Below are positions 11,632 through 21,029 of a stretch of DNA of 37,988 nt, in pieces. Within the stretch, counting starts at the first letter, position 1, and each line of letters opens with the position of its first letter. Location: NCBI RefSeq assembly GCF_008831285.2, contig NW_022204785.1, positions 1 to 37,988 on the forward strand, in the 5' to 3' direction. The position numbers and the translations under genes are program-made. The DNA comes from Nymphaea colorata. Lineage: Eukaryota; Streptophyta; Magnoliopsida; Nymphaeales; Nymphaeaceae. Under the pieces are notes generated by a model. That model worked only from the letters and a program-made list of their open reading frames with translations. It did no database searches and was not told where the DNA came from.

Positions 11632-11826
11632 GTATGTTACTGAAATTTTTATTGTCGTCTTTTTTGAAACTAAGACCATGTTATACTTTTTCGTCCTCTT
11701 GTTTTGCCATATACTAGAGCGTCTAACTTGTTTAGAGCTGCTTTCTCACTTGGACTTCCTTCAATTAAATTTGGTTTTCGGTACACTTGTATGCTTGATT
11801 CTTATGCAATTCTTAATCTTGAACAG

Positions 11827-11997
11827 ACATGCTTCCCAGCAATTTCTCATCCTGAAGACTGCCTCTTAGGATTCAGGATGCAAATGGAAAGGATTGGGTG
11901 TTTCAATTTCGATTGGCCAAATAATAACAGTAGGATATATGTGTTGGAAGGTGTAACATCATCATTCAGTCAAAGCAACAGCAAGCTGGTGACATAG
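11827..11997 (+). pseudogene. VAL: VAL-like gene, second B3-domain exon
   Basis: This follows CTTGAACAG and ends before GTGATG. Pieces in successive frames read CFPAISHPEDCLL, RIQDANGKDWVFQFR and WPNNNSRIYVLEGVT, then IQS..QQAGDI. These are the C-terminal half of the VAL-type B3 domain; the WPNNNSR.YVLEGVT signature separates VAL from ABI3 and ARF B3 domains. Small deletions near 11,868, 11,912 and 11,961 shift the frame three times. No following VAL exon was found before the gypsy insertion at 13,159, nor on its far side. Confidence 0.85.
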
Positions 11998-13158
11998 GTG
12001 ATGTTTGCAGCCTGGTCATTTCTTCTTGCTTGTGCATGCAATGCTTGGCACGCAAATAACTAAGAAGCCTCTCAATCATCCTTGTGCGTCTCACTAAATT
12101 TACACTTTCTGAAGTTGAGTTACCTTTTTTTGCATATAAATCAGAAAATGATTGTGATTTCTGTTCAATTCATCCAAACTTCACAGATTGACAAAGCTTT
12201 CTACCAGACATAGCACTATTGTTTTTGAGTAGTATCTCATTTAATATAAGGCAACTGGTGTTATGTTATTAGAGGTCATACTAGAATATAGTATTATGAT
12301 CAGAATAGGTTCATAGCCCTATAACCACGTTATTTGGTCATAACTGTATAGGAGTTATGACCATATATATAGTTATATATGGTGGGCTGTACAAGTAAAT
12401 GTACCCTATTTAGTACATATTTAGTTGATTTTGATTCTTAGTTTAGTTAAGTTTGGTTTCTAGCTAGACATATGTTGGATAAGTTGGGATGATGTGGATG
12501 AGCAATAAGGAAACTAAGAGATAACATGGGTAAGCATGTGATTTTATTTGGTTTCCCTTATGGATCCAAATTCGAAGGGCATCACACTTAATCCCCTCTT
12601 CACTCATGGGTCCTATTTCTCATCGCTGTTTAGGTAGTAGTTTTTTTGAAATGTGATTCTAGATTTTATTTGATTTGATTTTTTTCATTTACACAAACTT
12701 ATACTAGCTAACTATTTCTTGTAGTCTTGCTATGTTTAGTTGTTTTAAAATGTTGGATATGCTTGAGAAGGCCCTATGGTGTTTCCGGCACATAGCCATC
12801 TAACCATTCATCTTAACAACCCCCCATCTCCAGCATGTGGTAGATTTCCTTACATTTATCCATCCTTCTTGTTTGCTCTTCTTAGCTGGCGTAAAGAATT
12901 TTCAAGTGTCAAAAGTGAGAGTAAGAGAAGGTGTTCTATCTTCAAGCATCATCGAGCATACTGTCCACCACGCGGCTGGGTCCTCCATTGAACTTTCTCT
13001 TTACAGGTTGGGACTTGGTTCCATTTGGAATCATGTTAAGGTCAGGTCTTATTGGTGACTGTCAAACAGGTTTAGAGTCTTTAGACTTTGAGACCTAGGT
13101 TCAGTATGTATCTTCCTTTATGTTCCACGTGATTCCAGCCTATGGCCGTGCTCAGATC
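11998..13158. other. Non-coding stretch with a perfect hairpin
   Basis: There is no recognisable exon. A perfect 10-base inverted repeat, GGTCATAACT and AGTTATGACC, with a 7-base loop lies at 12,336-12,362 in AT-rich DNA (see findings). Open frames at 12,776-13,058 show no family resemblance. Confidence 0.5.
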
Positions 13159-16100
13159 TGATACGGAACTCCCTAGGACTAGGCCGGGACTAGCCTTGAT
13201 TGCTGCCGAATCCCATCAACTACCACAGGCCGATAGCGCTAAGCTTGTCTGTGCGAACCCTTTGTCGCCAGATGGGCACGAGAGACTTGGTAAGGGTGAG
13301 ACTTCGCCACTGAGTGTAAGGGGCAGAGAGGCTTTACTAACTATGAATGGTGCAGCTTGTAGCGCAAGTAACGCCACACAAGGCCTAACGTCACACCAGG
13401 TAATCGTCGGAGGCATGCCACTGCCGACCACAGGCGCAGCACAACCCCTGGGCACGGCCAAGCGCACAGCCGAGGGACATCGCAGACTACCGGGCACCGA
13501 GGACGGAGACGGGTGCCACGCACAGGAGAGCGTCGATGCCGGAGGTCACCTGAAGCATTGTGATGTTGTCGCGAGCGAGGACACTATCAGAGTGCACAGC
13601 GGAAACCTTAGAGAGGCTAACGAGCGGGCACCACCATCACCACTAGCAGCAGCAGTACGCGGGCGGGTGGCCGATCCTTGTTCCGAGGGTAACACGCACG
13701 GAGGTCATTCCAGCGAGGACAGTAATTTTCTTAGGGAGGTTATCCGATGCAGTGAGTCGGAGTCGACCGGGCCCAGTTGACCGACCTAGCCACTCATGCC
13801 CAGTTGACTCAGACTGAGTTGGAGAAGTTTCAGCTCCGAGCCGACCATTTCAGGCCGAGACGGAGTGATCACAACAGTACGGGTCAGTCGGAGCGGTTTT
13901 GACAAGATCCAGTCTTAGGACCCGATCCAAATCCAGCGGTTTTAGTTAGGAACCGGTTTCATTTTTAGTTCTGTTTCAGTTTTGTATCAACCCGGTCCGA
14001 GACTTAGACCGAACCGAGTCATGCTACAGTATAAATAATGTCTTTGTAAAGTTAACCCTAAGTTGATAATAATTTTTGGACAAAGTTTCTAATAGAAACA
14101 CGTTTCTCTTCACCCCCGCGTTTCTTGCGCCTCCATCTTCTTCTTCCTCACCATTTCTGTGTGAAACATCTGAGGTTCTTCTCCAGCCTCCTCAGATTCA
14201 TCAATGGCGGATTGGCAACCCGGCATTATCCCACACCCTCCGCTGGTTTTCTCTACCAGGAGGTGAACCGAAGCAAGCAGCCGGTGGGTTGTCTTCTTCA
14301 TCGTCTACCCGAGCAGAAGCATAGGTGAATGTCGTGCGGACTCCTCAGCTACAGGGGTGTTGAGAGGCATCATCTACCATCCAGAAGGCATCCTCCAGCC
14401 TTCGCGCAATGCCTACACGGCGGTGTGAAGATCTGAGATGCAATCGATCATCCGACGGGCATAAAACCAGCTAAGTTTGTTTTTCCAGCGTCATTTCCTC
14501 TTGTAGTGACTGTAAATCGCCTCCCAAATCGTTCTTATACCATGGGACCCTTCTGGAATCCGTGAGGATGACCTGAGGAAGGATCGAAGCGAAGGAGAAT
14601 CGATTAGGGGGTCGTTTGGAGGAAGATCGAGCCTCTTTTTGAGTCTTCGGTTGAAACAGGCCTACCACAGCCAGTCTCAGTCCGAGCTTAAATCGAAAGG
14701 TCAATCGGCAATAACTTTTGGGGGTTTTGATACTGTTCGCTTCCCACCGAATCAAGCTTTCTATAGGAAGTGGAATTGTTTCAATCCGTTCAGTATTGAG
14801 TGAGTTAAGAGCTTGAGAAGCCGGAAGTAGGTTCTGTCAAGCAATTCCGCCGACCAGTTCCTGTTTCCGGCGACATTTCCGGCGATCCAACCATCGGATC
14901 TTCACGATTCCGGTGCCATTCGATTCCCAACATCCCTGAGATCATCTCCACCAAGTTTGACGTCGATCGGACCCTAGATGGCGTCTCTGGAGGCGACGGT
15001 CAGAATCTGGCGGGTATAGGCGGCGATCATCCCTGTTTCTCCGCCACAGGCGGCTGCGACCCAATATTCGCTTAGAACATTGGGAATACAGCACCACGGG
15101 GTGATCTATTGACTCTAGCTTGTTCCAAATTTGATTATCTGTCGATTGCAAGTGGTTTCATGTCTTGATTTGATCGCATTGGGGTGGAGTGGCTATTTGA
15201 AGACCTGCGGCTGTTCTTCTGCGCGGCGGCATTTACTGAAACAGGCGACAGAACTACAGCAACTTTGGGGATCAACGACTGGGGTCTAGACAGCTCCGAT
15301 TCATCTCAAATTTGGAGCGTCTACTCCTTGGCTAGGGGGCTTGCTACATTCCAAATTTCAGAATTTTTGGAGGTGTCTATGGATTGTTATGAATTTTTGA
15401 GCGAAGACCTCTCAGGCAGTCCTGAAGCTGTTTTGCGCCTGATAAATTTCTGAACGGAGGACAGAACGTGCGCGATTTCAGAGCTCAACGACCTGGCCTT
15501 AAACTCAACGGATTTGGCTCAAACTTGAGGCGTCTACTCCTGAGGATGTCTACTTGTTGCTGACCAAATTTGGGGATTTTTGGAGCCTCCTGTGATTTTC
15601 TACGAATTTTCGACTGGAGGTCACTTTCTGTCAGCGCCTGAACCTGTCGTCTTCGTTTTTCAGAACAGAGGCCGAGCCTCTACGCTACCCCGATCTCGTT
15701 TTCTTCGATATTGGGGAAACGAGCATCGTTACCCTGTCCCACTATAGCACGGGGAGGGTGTTCTTGCTTACAAACCCGCCTACACGGCGCGCGGCATAGT
15801 GAGATCCTCGAAGGCTCGATTAGCCGACGACACACCTCCTTGCGGCTTGGCCACCTAGGGGTTGAGGGTGTGGTTTGTGCGCTTAGGCATGTATGTTTAT
15901 GATGAATGCTTGGATGTGAATGTGGTTGAGTGAGGTGAGCGTTTAAGTTGTATCGTCGTGGTTGTATTAAGCTTTGAGGCCCTTAGCATTCTTGTAGTAG
16001 GATTGGCCATTTGGGTTCGGGAAACACTCTTGTAATTCTGTCCTAACTTGGGAAATTAAGCCGGGGTTGCTTTCCGGCAGGAAAAGAGTGTAAAGTCTTC

Positions 16101-16198
16101 TTAATACTTAGCCTAACCAGAGCCTGCCCCAAGAGATCTTGGGAAGGGAGTTCGGCATTCGGCAGCGAGCTTAGGCAGTCCTAGCCGGGTTCCCACCA
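13159..16198 (+). repeat. Left LTR of plus-strand chromovirus
   Basis: It begins TGATACGG and ends CCCACCA, three bases before the primer-binding site. Its partner starts at 21,030. It carries a 158-base segment (13,333-13,490) missing from the right LTR and lacks about 470 bases present there. Outside these blocks the two differ at only scattered positions. Confidence 0.88.
14030..14037 (+). promoter_or_regulatory. TATA box of left LTR
   Basis: TATAAATA lies about 870 bases into the LTR, at the likely U3/R boundary, and is conserved in the right LTR at 21,743-21,750. Confidence 0.55.
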
Positions 16199-16201
16199 GT
16201 T

Positions 16202-16213
16202 TGGTATCAGAGC
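16202..16213 (+). other. Primer-binding site (initiator tRNA-Met)
   Basis: TGGTATCAGAGC lies three bases after the left LTR. It is the standard complement of the 3' end of plant initiator methionine tRNA used by most plant gypsy and copia elements to start minus-strand synthesis. Confidence 0.92.
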
Positions 16214-16237
16214 ACCTTGGGGGCTGATTGAGCAGCT

Positions 16238-16546
16238 ATGGCAAAGAAGAAGAACTCAAGAGTTGAGCAACAGGAAATTGATTTGGGCGTCGAAGATGCA
16301 GCCACCGAATCACTTCAAGAGGGCAGTGGAAGAAATGAATCAAACCGAGAAAAGTTCTCACGGATAGAAACCGAACTTGAGGAAATGAGAGTAAGAATGA
16401 GTCGGCAAGATCAGCCATCACGTGTGGAAGAGAGGCTGTCTCGTTTTGAGGAAGCTATGATTCGTATGACTGATAACTTCACGCAAATAAGTCACCAATT
16501 GGGTTTCTTAACCGGCCGAATGAATAAAATGGACCAATTGTCATAG
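16238..16546 (+). CDS. gag: Chromovirus gag, N-terminal part
   Basis: The start ATG lies 24 bases after the primer site and opens MAKKKNSRVEQQEIDLG. The 102-residue product is charged, with a predicted coiled coil (residues about 40-85, heptad-like Glu/Arg/Leu pattern), as usual upstream of the gag core. It ends at TAG 16,544. The rest of gag continues in the next frame, which is open from about 16,535, so a single-base indel near 16,535 split one gag-pol frame. The first 26 codons recur at 24,417 after the right LTR. Confidence 0.8.
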   Translation: MAKKKNSRVEQQEIDLGVEDAATESLQEGSGRNESNREKFSRIETELEEMRVRMSRQDQPSRVEERLSRFEEAMIRMTDNFTQISHQLGFLTGRMNKMDQLS

Positions 16547-16563
16547 AAGGGCTAAATCAAAGA

Positions 16564-18171
16564 ATGGACCGTATGGAAAGATCTGTTAATCATGGGTACA
16601 ACCGAGAAGATAAGGGAAAAAGACCTTATGAAGAGGCTCACACATCATATCAAGCTCCCAAAGAGCATGCCGCATCGAGTTTTGGGGGGATTAAAATTGG
16701 AAAAGACACTCAAATTCCACCCAAAACCAATGAAGCTCATATGGGAAATAAAAAACCCATGGGGGTTAACATGGTAACTTGTTCCAAACCACCGGTAGAA
16801 AATGATTTTGAAGAGATTTCAGATGAAGATAGTGAGAAAATCAGACAAAGAAGTGAGAAAAAGTGGGGCCAAAAGAACATAGAACCCCGATCCAACATTC
16901 GGGTTGACTTTCCTAGGCTTGATGGCAAAGACGCCCAAGATTGGGTGATTAAAGCGGAACAATACTTTGAGTGCCAAGAAGTTAGGGAGGACAAAAAGAT
17001 TACCACAACCATGATCTACTTCGAAGGGGCAGTTATGAGGTGGTATCGGTCGTACAAGAGGAAAAACCCGGTCATGGTATGGGAAACATTTTCAAATGCA
17101 TTACTCGCTCGCTTTGGAGTCTCGTCATATACTAATTATCATGTGGAACTCATCAATATGAAACAAATCACTACCGTGGAAGAGTTTCAAGGTCGATTTG
17201 AGGACATGTCAGGTATGGTTGGAGATTGGCCCGAACCCGCACTCATAGGTGCATTCATGTCGGGATTGAGAGAGGATCTTAGAATTGAGATGCTATCCGA
17301 GGAACATGTAGATTTAGACAGTTGCTTTGCAAGGGCACGAGTTATGGAGGAAAAACTCCTCAAACGGGCAGCTTATGAGAAGTTCTCTAAGATCGGAGGC
17401 TTCAACCAAAACAAAGGGAATTTCAACAAGCCTACTCCTAAACCACAGCCACAAGGGTTTCCAAAGAGAGATACACGTCCAGCCGTTAGGGACAATGTTC
17501 CGGTTCGTTACATCACCGCTAAGGAGAGGGATGAAAGGTTCAAGGCAGGGCTATGCATGTCATGTGAGGAAAAGTGGTTCAAGGGACACAAATGTAAGAG
17601 ATTTCAGCTAATGGTGGTTGTAGAGGATGAGTACGAAGTTGAGGTTTCAATCGCAGTTGAGGAAGAGCTGCCAGTAGAACAAGAATGCCCAACTGAAATT
17701 GAGAAGGAGGATGGGGTTTTTCACTCCATGAGGGACCCAAACCGTCCTAAAGCAATGCGTGTTCTTGGAACCATTCAAGGGCACAGAGTCACAATATTGC
17801 TCGACTCGGGAGCAACTCATAATTTTATGAGTTTAGAAACGGCCAAGGATAGTGGTTGCGTATTGGAAGATCAAACACCACTCACGGTGTTGGTAGGAGA
17901 TGGAACAAGGCTACCTTGCGCCCACATTTGCCGAAACATGGACATAACCGTGCAAGAGATTCCATACAAGATAGATGTCTTAGTTCTTCCGATCAAAGGA
18001 ATGGACCTTGTTCTTGGTGTCGAATGGTTAGAGACACTTGGGGGGATCTATTGGGATTTCTCCAAAATGAAGATGAGATTTGAGATGGCAGGGGGAGATC
18101 AAATGACGCTTGAGGGAATTCAACCCAACTTAGAACCGAAGGCAGCCATCAAGGCTCTCGCAGCTCAATAG
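16564..18171 (+). CDS. gag-pol: Chromovirus gag core and aspartic protease
   Basis: This 535-codon frame encodes the structural polyprotein core and protease. The retrotransposon-gag domain spans residues about 115-250 (WVIKAEQYFEC, MRWYRSY, WETFSNALLARFG). The zinc knuckle is C331-x2-C334-x7-H342-x-C344. The protease follows, with active site LLDSGATHN (D414) and signature MDLVLGVEWLETLG near residue 480. It ends at TAG 18,169-18,171, beyond which the same frame stays open into reverse transcriptase, so this is a nonsense mutation or a read-through site inside gag-pol. The ATG given is simply the first in the frame; translation would have come from 16,238 before the frameshift. Confidence 0.9.
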   Translation: MDRMERSVNHGYNREDKGKRPYEEAHTSYQAPKEHAASSFGGIKIGKDTQIPPKTNEAHMGNKKPMGVNMVTCSKPPVENDFEEISDEDSEKIRQRSEKKWGQKNIEPRSNIRVDFPRLDGKDAQDWVIKAEQYFECQEVREDKKITTTMIYFEGAVMRWYRSYKRKNPVMVWETFSNALLARFGVSSYTNYHVELINMKQITTVEEFQGRFEDMSGMVGDWPEPALIGAFMSGLREDLRIEMLSEEHVDLDSCFARARVMEEKLLKRAAYEKFSKIGGFNQNKGNFNKPTPKPQPQGFPKRDTRPAVRDNVPVRYITAKERDERFKAGLCMSCEEKWFKGHKCKRFQLMVVVEDEYEVEVSIAVEEELPVEQECPTEIEKEDGVFHSMRDPNRPKAMRVLGTIQGHRVTILLDSGATHNFMSLETAKDSGCVLEDQTPLTVLVGDGTRLPCAHICRNMDITVQEIPYKIDVLVLPIKGMDLVLGVEWLETLGGIYWDFSKMKMRFEMAGGDQMTLEGIQPNLEPKAAIKALAAQ

Positions 18172-19017
18172 CCAGCCCTATGGCTGATATCGTTAGCCAC
18201 TGATGTACCTCCAAAAGGGAAAGAGACCGAAATCATTCCCAAAGAAGTTCAGCAAGTACTTGATAGTTTTGAAGATGTCTTTTCTGAACCCAAGGGGTTA
18301 CCTCCTCCAAGATCATATGACCACAGGATTGTCCTATCGAACGGGGCAGAACCGGTAAATGTTAGGCCTTATCGGTATGGGTTTACACAGAAAACAGAGA
18401 TAGAGATGTTGGTAAAAGAAATGCTTGAAGGGAGAATCATTCGCCCGAGTAGCAGTCCCTTCTCCTCTCCTGTTTTGTTGGTCAAGAAGAAGGATGAAAC
18501 TTGGAGATTTTGTGTTCATTATAGAGCACTAAACGAAGTCACGATTAAGGACCGCCACCCTATACCCGTCATTGACGAGCTCCTTGATGAATTGGCGGGC
18601 GCTTCCATTTTCTCCAAGCTTGACTTAAGGGCGGGTTATCATCAGATACGCATGGATAAGCAGGACGTACCCAAGACCGCATTTAGAACTCACGATGGGA
18701 ATTATGAGTTCTTGGTCATGCCCTTCGGATTAACCAATGCCCCGGCTACATTCCAACGATGTATGAATGATATTTTCAGACCACATCTGAGGGATTTCAT
18801 TCTAGTTTTCTTCGATGGCATTCTGGTTTACAGCCGATCATTAGAGCACCACATTGTCCACTTAAGGAAGATACTACAAATTTTGAGGCAAAATGAACTC
18901 TTTGCAAAAGCTTCTAAGTGCAGTTTCGGTCAAGAGTCAATCGGCTATTTGGGACACATAGTGTCCAAAGAAGGTGTTAGAGCTGATCCAGAAAAGCTCC
19001 ATGCCATGGAGCAATGA
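18172..19017 (+). CDS. pol: Chromovirus reverse transcriptase (catalytic motif altered)
   Basis: In frame with the preceding protease; the first internal ATG is at 18,406. The pre-RT connection ([15 protein letters not shown]) leads to [15 protein letters not shown], the first catalytic Asp in [14 protein letters not shown] (18,622), and [14 protein letters not shown]. The metal-binding pair normally FDDIL reads FFDGIL: codon 18,817-18,819 is GGC, so the last catalytic Asp is Gly. The family's CVDYR is CVHYR. A TGA at 19,015-19,017 falls where a Trp codon is usual (TGG to TGA), directly before PLPKDPRGMRGFLG. The enzyme would be inactive even if read through. Confidence 0.9.
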   Translation, partial: PALWLISLATDVPPKGKETEIIPKEVQQVLDSFEDVFSEPKGLPPPRSYDHRIVLSNGAEPVNVRPYRYGFTQKTEIEMLVKEMLEGRIIRPSSSPFSSPVLLVKKKDETWRFCVHYRALNEVTIKDRHPIPVIDELLDELAGASIFSKLDLRAGYHQIRMDKQDVPKTAFRTHDGNYEFLVMPFGLTNAPATFQRCMNDIFRPHLRDFILVFFDGILVYSRSLEHHIVHLRKILQILRQNELFAKASKCSFGQESIGYLGHIVSKEGVRADPEKLHAMEQ

Positions 19018-20193
19018 CCTTTGCCAAAAGACCCGAGAGGAATGAGGGGATTTCTAGGTCTTACTGGTTACTATCGAAGATTTATTCAAGGCTATGGATC
19101 TATAGCCTCCCCTTTGACGAAAATGTTGAAAAAGGGGGAGTTCACCTGGACGGATCACTCAAGGGAAGCGTTCCTAAAGCTTAAGGCAGCAATGTTAGCC
19201 GCATCCGTGCTAACCTTGCCAGATTTTTCACTTGATATCGTGGTGGAGACGGACGCAAGCGACGTTGGTGTTGGGGCTGTCCTCAGCCAAAAGGGCCACC
19301 CAATAGCCTACATGTCCAAGGCTCTCACCCATAGGGCAAAGCCATTGTCCACATATGAAAAGGGGTTATTTGCCATCGTGTTGGCCGTAGAGAAATGGAG
19401 GCCCTACCTCATCGGGCGCAAATTCATTGTGAGAACGGATCATAGTAGTTTAAGGTATATGCTCAAACAAAGGGTCTCAACACCTACTCAACAAAGATGG
19501 CTTGCCAAGCTATTGGGTTACGATTTTACAATCGAATACAAGAAAGGAACTGAAAACTCGGCGGCTGATTCGTTATCGAGATTTGGAGAGCAATTTCTAA
19601 CCTTGTCCGTTCTGGAAACCGATTTGTGGCAGCGATTGGTCATTGAGCAAGAGGCTGATGAAGGTTTGAGACTACTTAGAGCATCGGTTCAGCAGAATCC
19701 GGGATCAATTCCAAATCATGGCATGGGCAAAGCTGTGGTACCACGCGGTTCCTCCCTCAAAAAGGAGCTCCTATCACACTTTCATTGTTCAACCACCACA
19801 GGTCACGAAGGCGTGGCCAAAACACTTGCAAGGATCAAAACCCAATTTTGGTGGGAAGGGCTGAAAGGAGAAGTCAAAGAGTTTGTGAGAAGTTGTCAGA
19901 TTTGCCAAAGGGAAAAGTATAAAGCAACCAAGCCACCCGGGCTGATGCACCCCTTGCCAATACCTACAAAACCTTGGGCTGATGTATCAATGGATTTTAT
20001 CGATGCAATGCCACGTTCGGAAGGAAAGGAAGCGGTGTTTGTAGTGGTGGACAGATTGACGAAATATGGGCATTTTGCCCCTCTTCCAAGACACTACAAT
20101 GGGTCGTTGGTTGTCGGGATATACCAAACTATGTCGGCAAACTTCATGGAATGCCGAGCACTATCGTTTGTGATAGGGATTCGATATTCCTAA
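19018..20193 (+). CDS. pol: Chromovirus RNase H and integrase N-terminal half
   Basis: In frame with reverse transcriptase after the TGA. It holds the RT thumb (GMRGFLGLTGYYRRF), RNase H with acidic residues in ETDASDVG (19,252), TYEKGLFAI (19,357), RTDHSSLRYML (19,438) and AADSLSR (19,567), then the integrase zinc-binding HHCC region (HFHCSTTTGHEG to CQICQREK, about 19,780-19,915) and the first integrase catalytic Asp in SMDFIDAMP (about 19,990). Near 20,140 a frameshift diverts translation, and the tail ending at 20,193 is out-of-frame sequence. The RNase H acidic residues are all present. Confidence 0.9.
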   Translation, partial: PLPKDPRGMRGFLGLTGYYRRFIQGYGSIASPLTKMLKKGEFTWTDHSREAFLKLKAAMLAASVLTLPDFSLDIVVETDASDVGVGAVLSQKGHPIAYMSKALTHRAKPLSTYEKGLFAIVLAVEKWRPYLIGRKFIVRTDHSSLRYMLKQRVSTPTQQRWLAKLLGYDFTIEYKKGTENSAADSLSRFGEQFLTLSVLETDLWQRLVIEQEADEGLRLLRASVQQNPGSIPNHGMGKAVVPRGSSLKKELLSHFHCSTTTGHEGVAKTLARIKTQFWWEGLKGEVKEFVRSCQICQREKYKATKPPGLMHPLPIPTKPWADVSMDFIDAMPRSEGKEAVFVVVDRLTKYGHFAPLPRHYNGSLVVGIYQTMSANFMECRALSFVIGIRYS

Positions 20194-20465
20194 GTTCGTT
20201 GTGGCGCGAGTATATGCGCATGGCTGGGACTTCATTGCAGTTCAGTACAGCCCACCACCCGCAAACCGATGGGCAAAGCGAGGTGGTGAACAGGACACTA
20301 GAGACCTATCTGCGATGTTTCGCGGGGGAACGACCGAACACTTGGGTTCGGTATGTTGCTTGGGCAGAATGGTCCTACAACACTAGTCTCCATTCTGGGA
20401 CTAGTATCACTCCCTACGAGGCACTTATGGGTGTCCTCCTCCACTCATTCCAAATTATGAAGTAG
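20151..20465 (+). CDS. pol: Chromovirus integrase, catalytic core second half
   Basis: This continues integrase in a shifted frame. It includes the second catalytic Asp in TIVCDRDSIF and the Glu in PQTDGQSEVVNRTLE (about 20,280), spaced as in gypsy integrases, then WAEWSYNTS and TPYEALMG. A further frame change at about 20,440 ends it prematurely. The opening ATG is not the real start of the protein. Confidence 0.85.
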   Translation: MPSTIVCDRDSIFLSSLWREYMRMAGTSLQFSTAHHPQTDGQSEVVNRTLETYLRCFAGERPNTWVRYVAWAEWSYNTSLHSGTSITPYEALMGVLLHSFQIMK

Positions 20466-20743
20466 GGACACCTCAGGATGATGAGGTGGACTGCACACTC
20501 CGTAATCGGGATGAGATCTTGGCAGTTTTGAGGCAGCATATCGTAAGAGCCCAGAATCGGATGAAACAAACATACGATAAAGGTCACAAAGATCGAGAGT
20601 TCAAGGTTGGGGATATGGCATGGTTGAAGAGGCTACCTATGCGACAAAAATCGTTGCTTGGACAGCCTTATTCCAAACTTTTACCCCGTTATTATGGGCC
20701 ATTCCGGGTTTTCAAAGAGTTGGCAAGGGAGCCTACAGGTTAG
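20466..20743 (+). CDS. pol: Chromovirus integrase C-terminal domain
   Basis: In a third frame, open on both sides of 20,486: integrase C-terminal region with VLRQHIVRAQNRMKQTYDKGHK, GDMAWLKRLP, and LLPRYYGPFRV, the GPY/F module that binds DNA in gypsy integrases. A frameshift near 20,715 moves the continuation to the next frame. Confidence 0.85.
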
Positions 20744-21024
20744 CACTACCGCCCACCGCATTAGTCCATTCGGTCTTCCAGGTAACTAGGCTCAAGCCGC
20801 ATTTTGGTCAGTTGCCAGAACTTATTTAACCTTTGCCAGATTTTCGGCCTAGACCGTATAGGATACTTCGTCACCGGCACATGCAGAGAGAGGGTCGTCA
20901 GAGACATGAGGTTTTGGTCGAGTGGGACGCCCCAGATTCAGGAACGTCATGGGAGCTATATGACAGGATCGTCGAGGATTTCCCAGCTACTAGAGCTTGG
21001 GGACAAGCTCAGTCTCAGCGTGGT
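20715..21024 (+). CDS. pol: Chromovirus integrase tail and chromodomain
   Basis: After the frame change the sequence reads GAYRLALPP, LVHSVFQVTRLKPHFG, a TAA at 20,827-20,829, and then PYRILRHRHMQREG...HEVLVEWDA...SWELYDRIVEDFP. The last part is a chromodomain-like fold, about residues PYRIL to EDFP (20,845-20,990), which in chromoviruses tethers integration to marked chromatin. The aromatic and acidic spacing fits the family, though the WE.. motif is degenerate. The frame then runs through the purine tract into the right LTR to a stop at 21,276. Confidence 0.75.
20993..21010 (+). other. Hairpin word before the polypurine tract
   Basis: GAGCTTG-GGGA-CAAGCTC is a perfect 7-base stem with a 4-base loop, 19 bases before the right LTR. 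The identical stem occurs at the same place in both copies of the minus-strand element (6513-6530 and 10,118-10,135). It lies in the last codons of pol. Confidence 0.6.
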
Positions 21025-21029
21025 GGATC

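Noticed and set aside
12776-13058. Possible later VAL exon (histidine- and cysteine-containing stretch) just left of the chromovirus
   Set aside because: KHHRAYCPP only vaguely recalls the VAL HPRHRPGC segment; no splice or frame support.
13142-13780. 212-codon frame as a host gene
   Set aside because: All but the first few codons lie inside the left LTR, and the right LTR carries the same frame. It is retroelement sequence.
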